Positions 59,692-64,000 of a stretch of DNA of 64,000 nucleotides are shown in pieces (the stretch's first letter is position 1; every line of letters starts with the position of its first letter). The notes under the pieces are model-generated. The model had not been told where the DNA came from. It was given only the letters and a program-made list of their open reading frames with translations, and did no database searches. This DNA is from Paenibacillus algorifonticola. Its GTDB lineage: Bacteria > Bacillota > Bacilli > Paenibacillales > Paenibacillaceae. The DNA is taken from positions 1-64,000 of the forward strand of contig NZ_LAQO01000019.1 in the NCBI RefSeq assembly GCF_000971975.1. Reading direction: 5' to 3'. The position numbers and the translations under genes are program-made.

Positions 59692-61473
59692 ATGTCCAGA
59701 TTATTTCAAACGAATGTCATTCGAAAAGTAAGAGAACTCGGCGGTATGTGGGATTTTGTCACGGTTCCGGATGGTGAGATTCAGCTGGAAGCCTTGGAAT
59801 ATCGATATAAGCTGGCAGTACCCGGCTGCTGGGAGACGCATCCGGAGCTGCTGACATACAGCGGCAGAGGCGTTTACCGCACCAAGGTGACCGTGGAGAA
59901 ACGGACGTCGCTTCGCCTTGTTTTTAAAGGCGTGAGCCATACAGCAAATGTATTTTTCGATGGGAAGCCGGTTGCCCGTCATTATAATGCGTATACGGCA
60001 TTTGATGCCGTCATTCGCGATGTTGAAGCTGGTACACATGAGCTTGCCGTGCTCGTGGACAATTCTTTTAGCGAAGCATCGTCGCTTCACGTTCCTAACG
60101 ACTATTATACATACGGCGGAATTATTCGTCCTGTCATGCTGGAGGAAATTCAGGAGCTGTTTGTTGAGCGTATATCATTCACCCCCTTGAAAATGTTATC
60201 TCCAGAAACAGAAACAGAAACAGAAATAGAATCCGAAACGGAAGCAGGCCAGCAGAGTGCTGGCAGCTGGCAGGTAGAAATTCGCGCTTACGTTCGCTAT
60301 CCGTCGTTATCGAAGAAGCATACGCAGGTGCAGCTTGATGCTAAGCTGACGGCGACGATTGCAAGGCAGACGCTGGAGCTTGGCAGCGTAAGCTTGCAGC
60401 CGGGAGAGACGGCGAGTGTAGGCGGCGTTTTCAGCATTGATCAGGTGCAGTCTTGGTCGCATGAAAATCCGGCTTTATATTTGCTGCAGGTTTTGCTGCA
60501 AATCGAAGGTCAAGCGGCTCCTATTGATGATTTGGTGGAGCGCGTAGGCTTCCGTACGGTTACGACGGAGCGTGGACGCATTCAGCTGAACGGCGAGGAT
60601 ATCGTTCTTCAAGGATTTAATCGGCATGAGGATCATCCGTTGACGGGTTCATCTTTCCCGCTGCCGCTCATGGCACATGATTTACAGTTGATGCTTGATA
60701 TGGGCTCCAACGCGGTGCGTACGAGCCATTATCCCAATGATGAGCGGTTTCTAGATTTATGCGATGAGCAGGGCGTGCTGATATGGGAAGAAAATCATGC
60801 CCGCGGCTTGTCGATTGAGCAAATGCGCAATCCGAATTTTATTTGGCAGTGTGAGCAGGTTAATCGCGAGATGGTGGAGCAGCATTTTAATCATCCATCG
60901 ATTGTCATTTGGGCCATTCTGAATGAATGCGCCAGTGACTTGGAGGAAGGGCGCGTTCACTACAAACGGCAGCTGGAGCAAATTCGGGCACTTGATAACA
61001 GCAGGCCGCTAACGTTTGCCTCTCATCACCGCGAGAAGGAAATATGCTTTGATCTTGCGGACATTGTGTCCTGTAATTTATACCCAGGCTGGTACGGCGA
61101 TGAAGATCCAGGCGAGCTGTGCGATGCGGCGCGAGGCTGGGCCGATGCCGCAGGCGGTGCGGGCAAGCCAATGATTATGAGCGAGTTCGGCGGCGACGGC
61201 CATTATGGCTTGCGCGACCCCAATCGGGTACGCGGTACGGAGGAGCGGCAGGCAGATATTATTGAAGCGAATTTGCAGGCGTACACGTCGCGAGAGTACA
61301 TGTCCGGCATGTTCATCTGGCAATTTTGCGATTGCCGGGTAACCGAAGGAACGGGCTGGCTGCTCGCACGCGCCGGTACGCAGAACAGTAAAGGCATTGT
61401 AGACCGCTATCGCAGGCCGAAGCTGGCTTATGAGGTTGTGAAGAAGTATTTTCGAGGGAAAGCTAGCTTGTAA
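59692..61473 (+). CDS. Glycoside hydrolase family 2 (beta-glucuronidase/galactosidase-like)
   Basis: 593 residues, no signal peptide, so cytoplasmic. N-terminal sugar-binding jelly roll (LGGMWDFVTVPDG; GRGVYRTKVTVEK), an immunoglobulin-like middle domain and a C-terminal TIM barrel. Acid/base E412 lies in AILNECASD and nucleophile E498 in IMSEFGGDG, both intact. The length and NYxRTSHYP-like AVRTSHYPND favour a UidA-type beta-glucuronidase, but beta-galactosidase cannot be excluded. A run of alternating Glu/Thr around 170-184 is an unusual insert between the first two domains. No transporter adjacent. Confidence 0.88.
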   Translation: MSRLFQTNVIRKVRELGGMWDFVTVPDGEIQLEALEYRYKLAVPGCWETHPELLTYSGRGVYRTKVTVEKRTSLRLVFKGVSHTANVFFDGKPVARHYNAYTAFDAVIRDVEAGTHELAVLVDNSFSEASSLHVPNDYYTYGGIIRPVMLEEIQELFVERISFTPLKMLSPETETETEIESETEAGQQSAGSWQVEIRAYVRYPSLSKKHTQVQLDAKLTATIARQTLELGSVSLQPGETASVGGVFSIDQVQSWSHENPALYLLQVLLQIEGQAAPIDDLVERVGFRTVTTERGRIQLNGEDIVLQGFNRHEDHPLTGSSFPLPLMAHDLQLMLDMGSNAVRTSHYPNDERFLDLCDEQGVLIWEENHARGLSIEQMRNPNFIWQCEQVNREMVEQHFNHPSIVIWAILNECASDLEEGRVHYKRQLEQIRALDNSRPLTFASHHREKEICFDLADIVSCNLYPGWYGDEDPGELCDAARGWADAAGGAGKPMIMSEFGGDGHYGLRDPNRVRGTEERQADIIEANLQAYTSREYMSGMFIWQFCDCRVTEGTGWLLARAGTQNSKGIVDRYRRPKLAYEVVKKYFRGKASL

Positions 61474-61506
61474 GGCAATTTGGACTTGTAAATATAATAA
61501 TCATAT

Positions 61507-61556
61507 AAGCGATGGGAATAACGGCGTGCTGCCGTTTGCTCCATCGTTTTTTTATT
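61507..61556 (+). terminator. Terminator after GH2 gene
   Basis: CGATGG...CCATCG with inner AACGGC/GCCGTT pairing, followed by TTTTTTTATTT. Confidence 0.85.
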
Positions 61557-61710
61557 TCATCGCTGTGCAAGCCGCATTCAGCGGCGGCAGCATGAATAAA
61601 GGATAGACATGGAAATTCGCGAATGAGAAAATAAAGGGATTGCGACCTTAAATGCTGCCTAAGCCTTCATGCCGATATCTCGCTCGAAAAAATGGAAAGG
61701 AGGCAGCTGT

Positions 61711-61788
61711 ATGAGCAGATTGAGGTGTGAAGGTCATAAGAGAGGCGAAGTTTTTGAAAAATACTTTCGGAGGATCATGCTGTTATGA
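61711..61788 (+). CDS. Candidate 25-residue leader peptide coupled to the next gene
   Basis: ATG at 61711 follows AAAGGAGG by 7 bases. The frame runs 25 codons and its TGA overlaps the ATG of the exported-protein gene (ATGA at 61785-61788). The product is strongly basic (MSRLRCEGHKRGEVFEKYF...), with no known homologue by eye. The signal quality and exact overlap point to real translation and coupling. Confidence 0.55.
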   Translation: MSRLRCEGHKRGEVFEKYFRRIMLL

Positions 61789-62294
61789 AAAATAAAAGAA
61801 TAGTGATTTTCAATGCTGCTGTACTTTTAATCCTGATCGCTTTTTTAGGCTTTGGCAATCGCAATGAGGCAGTGCAAGTTTCTGCGCCTGCTGAATCAGT
61901 ACCAACTGCAACTTCAAATGCAATCTCGACAGCATCAAGCATTCAAGTCACGGAGAGCCTGGACAGGGCAGAAGATGCGTCTTACAAAAAAGAACTGATT
62001 AGTTTAACTAACCAGCGTGGTAAAAGTGCCTACACGGGCTCGCTTACAACATGGCCGGCGGACGGGAAGGTTTTGAGCATTTCGGTAGAAAACAAGGGAG
62101 ACTCTACGATTTATTTGAGAATCAAACGTAATGAAGAGGAGCTTGTGATGTCTAAGCCTATCCGCAAAGGAGAACAAATTACGCATACCTTTGAACAATT
62201 AGAGGCTGATGGCATGAGCGGGGATTGGGGGATTTACGCTTATAGTAAAATTGGTGCGGATATGGATGTGAGTGTAAGGGCAGGGCGGCTCTAA
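61785..62294 (+). CDS. Small exported or membrane-anchored hypothetical protein
   Basis: 169 residues. N-terminal basic start and hydrophobic segment at about 6-23 (VIFNAAVLLILIAFLGFG) form a signal peptide or anchor; there is no lipobox. A Ser/Thr/Ala-rich linker (about 30-55) leads to a beta-rich domain of about 110 residues (VLSISVENKGDSTIYLRI; GEQITHTFEQLEA; GDWGIYAYS; DMDVSVRAGRL), like small immunoglobulin-like or C2-like extracellular folds. I do not recognise a named family. Has its own GGAGG, which lies inside the upstream leader ORF. Confidence 0.78.
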   Translation: MKNKRIVIFNAAVLLILIAFLGFGNRNEAVQVSAPAESVPTATSNAISTASSIQVTESLDRAEDASYKKELISLTNQRGKSAYTGSLTTWPADGKVLSISVENKGDSTIYLRIKRNEEELVMSKPIRKGEQITHTFEQLEADGMSGDWGIYAYSKIGADMDVSVRAGRL

Positions 62295-62303
62295 AGCTCA
62301 GGC

Positions 62304-62789
62304 CTACAGCTGCTGCAAATCCTTCATCAACCACTCGTCTGATCCATCGCGAGATAAAAACCATACATGGGTAAAGCGGCCTTGCGGCTTATAAATCAGC
62401 TCCTTAGCACGCAAAATGTCGGACATGCCGAAGGCTGGGGAAGCATTTCGAATGATTAAGGCAATTGGATACGCGGTTGCGTAGTTGTTTATTTTCATTT
62501 CCTTCGTCTGGATGCGCTTGTTCAGCTCGGCGATCAGCATTTCGACAACCTCTTGATTAAGATTGCGCGATTGGGAGCGGCCTAGCAGCCTTTTCGCCTC
62601 TTCAGAATCATAGAACAGGTGAGTAATTTCTACGCCAATGATTTGATGGTTTCGATGCTGAAGCACGGCATCCGGGCGTTCGCGCTGATAGAGCAGCCGG
62701 AGCTTGTTGGCATAATTTTGGTTGTAGAGACGGATGAAAATGCGGACAGCCGTACGTTCCAGATCTCTTTTTTCTAGATAGCCCTGCAA
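62304..62789 (-). CDS. Hypothetical protein, possible PD-(D/E)xK-like fold
   Basis: 161 residues from a TTG start with TAGGAG 7 bases upstream. The middle part ERPDAVLQHRNHQIIGVEITHL (D40 and E54, here spanning two strands) recalls a nuclease core PD...ExK, but the Lys position is Thr, so activity is doubtful. N-terminal region basic and helical; the C-terminus has GRFTHVWFLSRDGSDEWL. No restriction or toxin partner is adjacent. Convergent with the exported-protein gene, stop-to-stop distance 9 bases. Confidence 0.65.
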   Translation of the reverse strand: MQGYLEKRDLERTAVRIFIRLYNQNYANKLRLLYQRERPDAVLQHRNHQIIGVEITHLFYDSEEAKRLLGRSQSRNLNQEVVEMLIAELNKRIQTKEMKINNYATAYPIALIIRNASPAFGMSDILRAKELIYKPQGRFTHVWFLSRDGSDEWLMKDLQQL

Positions 62790-62875
62790 CTGAATTCTCC
62801 TATCTGCGTAGCCTTCCGAGCTGCTAAGCTTGTGCGGAACGGCTAAATTTGCGTTAAATGATCAATCATGATCTC

Positions 62876-63073
62876 CTAAGCTAAATAAGCAAGGATAGCA
62901 CCAAGACCAGCAAGCGTGCATAGAATGCCGCCAAATCGTGTGGATAAAGGATACAGGCTTGAAGGCTCGGTACCGTCATTGGATTTCCAGCTTTCGGTGA
63001 GTGACCATGCTAGAGCAGGCCGTACGGCCAGTAATAAACCAAAGCAGATGAGTAAAATGCCGATAAAAAGCAT
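62876..63073 (-). CDS. Small two-helix membrane protein (DUF6199-like)
   Basis: 65 residues with helices at about 3-22 (FIGILLICFGLLLAVRPALAW) and 47-64, and the middle ESWKSNDGTEPSSLY. This pattern (G-L-L-x-x-x-P-x-x-x-W ... W-K-x-x-x-x-x-EPS) is shared by many short Bacillales membrane proteins of unknown function. GGAGGAG precedes the ATG. Confidence 0.75.
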   Translation of the reverse strand: MLFIGILLICFGLLLAVRPALAWSLTESWKSNDGTEPSSLYPLSTRFGGILCTLAGLGAILAYLA

Positions 63074-63147
63074 GTGCTCGCTCCTCCTTCGGAAATAACT
63101 ATCGTTCTATGATAACATGAATGATGGCCATAATTGTAATTGTTTAG

Positions 63148-63193
63148 TGAAAAAAAGCCTGCTCCTTCCGTGTCCGGATGGGGGCAGGCTTAT
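63148..63193 (-). terminator. Terminator of the Gfo/Idh/MocA gene
   Basis: On the minus strand TAAGCCTGCCCC...GGAGCAGGCTT followed by TTTTTTCAC, about 30 bases after the stop. Confidence 0.85.
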
Positions 63194-63224
63194 ATGTTTT
63201 AGGTTTGGCTTTATGAAACAGCTT

Positions 63225-64000
63225 TTACAGATAAACTGCTTTGCCCGTGCGAGCCGACTCATAAATGGCTTCCAAAATTTGCGACACGACATACGCTTGC
63301 TCTGGTGTAACGACCGGATCGGTGTCGTCCTCAATCGCTTTCAGCCACATTCTCATTTCCAGATCGGAGTCGCGGCCGGAATCTGCGCCGTCGAAGAAAG
63401 CTACGCCGCCGGATTTCAGCTCAATGTCCGTCGTGTAAAGACGGCTATGATTTTCGCCATTGATCCGCAGGCCGCCTTTCATATCAGCTCCGCCTTCTGT
63501 ACCGGAGAGCGAGCATTTCGCTTCGTCAATATCCAGTGTGTTCAGCGCCCAGCTGGACTCAAGGGAGATAGTCGCGCCATTTTCCATGACGATCATACCG
63601 AAAGCGGAATCTTCAACGGTAAACTTGGCAGGGTCCCAAGGGCCCCAAGCGTTGGCTGCATTTTCACGCTGCGACAGCTTGTGGTAAGCCGTGCCGAGTA
63701 CAACCTTCGGCTTGTAATTGTCCATCATCCACAGCGTCAAATCCAGTGCGTGTGTACCGATATCGATCAACGGACCGCCACCTTGTTTTTCTTCATCAAG
63801 GAATACGCCCCATGTTGGTACGGCGCGGCGACGAATCGCATGTGCTTTCGCGTAATACACTTCGCCCAGCTCGCCATTTGCACAAATTTTCTTCAGTTGC
63901 TGGCTGTCTGGACGAAAACGGTTATTGTAGCCGATCGTCAATTTTTTGCCAGTACGGCGCGCAGTTTCCATCATGAGCTTCGCATCAGCTGCTGTTTTCG
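63225..64000 (-). CDS. Gfo/Idh/MocA-family dehydrogenase, C-terminal part
   Basis: NAD(P)-dependent sugar or inositol-type oxidoreductase. The frame is open to the window edge; about 258 residues are visible and the N-terminal Rossmann domain is mostly outside. Visible: LTIGYNNRFRPDSQQLKK, GEVYYAKAHAIRRRAVPTWG, the catalytic-region DIGTHALDLTLWMM with its Asp/His pair, and a C-terminal ATPATSF-free ending DPVVTPEQAYVVSQILEAIY. Substrate unknown. Ends at a strong terminator. Confidence 0.9.
   Translation of the reverse strand, partial: KTAADAKLMMETARRTGKKLTIGYNNRFRPDSQQLKKICANGELGEVYYAKAHAIRRRAVPTWGVFLDEEKQGGGPLIDIGTHALDLTLWMMDNYKPKVVLGTAYHKLSQRENAANAWGPWDPAKFTVEDSAFGMIVMENGATISLESSWALNTLDIDEAKCSLSGTEGGADMKGGLRINGENHSRLYTTDIELKSGGVAFFDGADSGRDSDLEMRMWLKAIEDDTDPVVTPEQAYVVSQILEAIYESARTGKAVYL

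Overview
The window reads as a chromosomal segment of a spore-forming member of the Bacillales, most likely Paenibacillus or a close relative. The reasons are family content and layout: a sigI-rsgI pair, two orphan sporulation-type histidine kinases, infC-rpmI-rplT, a T-box controlled ilvB-ilvN-ilvC-leuA cluster with leuB further down, strong AGGAGG-type ribosome binding sites, and frequent TTG/GTG starts. The species assignment is inference; no rRNA or complete tRNA gene is present.

Layout. 1-3157: a dispersed repeat, then a minus-strand unit mnmL-mnmM-manA (tRNA wobble-uridine modification plus mannose-6-phosphate isomerase). 3.4-10.7 kb: housekeeping genes (trmB, a PAP2 phosphatase, two membrane-associated glycosyltransferases, infC-rpmI-rplT with a leader terminator and an AUU start, a Gly/Tyr-rich small protein, an acetyltransferase). 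10.8-17.9 kb: branched-chain amino acid synthesis behind a T-box with a probable Leu specifier; leuA and leuB are separated by three 98-bp tandem repeats, and leuC/leuD are not here. 18-28.3 kb: a peroxiredoxin under PerR/Fur-like boxes, sigI-rsgI, a kinase with a Spo0A-like box, leucyl aminopeptidase, an MFS exporter, and a triple-PAS kinase.

28.4-41.1 kb is accessory in character: AraC regulator, SDR, aldo/keto reductase driven from a MerR-type 19-bp-spacer promoter with the MerR gene just downstream, a divergent ketopantoate-reductase-like gene and TetR regulator, and a minus-strand operon of response regulator, kinase, VanZ-like protein, ABC ATPase and FtsX-type permease that looks like a cell-envelope stress/antimicrobial peptide module. 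Short repeated motifs sit at both edges of the 33-41 kb part, in inverted orientation.

41.3-47.1 kb is an L-fucose (or D-arabinose) catabolic operon, fucI-fucA-kinase-fucU, with a divergent LacI regulator and a clear operator. 47.2-50.8 kb is a second AT-rich accessory patch: an unusual HD-like/CHAP fusion protein, an ArsR-regulated MFS exporter with matching palindromic operators, a tRNA-like remnant and a broken MarR gene. 50.9-59.5 kb is a LysR regulator and an organosulfur scavenging operon resembling B. subtilis ytm/ytn (S-(2-succino)cysteine breakdown): cystine-type ABC importer, two flavin monooxygenases, M20 deacetylase and N-acetyltransferase. 59.7-64 kb holds a GH2 glycosidase with a cre-like site, a small exported protein with a coupled leader ORF, a possible PD-(D/E)xK-like protein, a small membrane protein, and the truncated end of a Gfo/Idh/MocA dehydrogenase.

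No single wholly new system is evident. The best leads are the HD-like/CHAP fusion (47197-48276), the VanZ plus beta-domain protein inside the two-component/ABC operon, the repeat families in the intergenic regions, the coupled leader ORF at 61711-61788, and several unusually clear operator sites.
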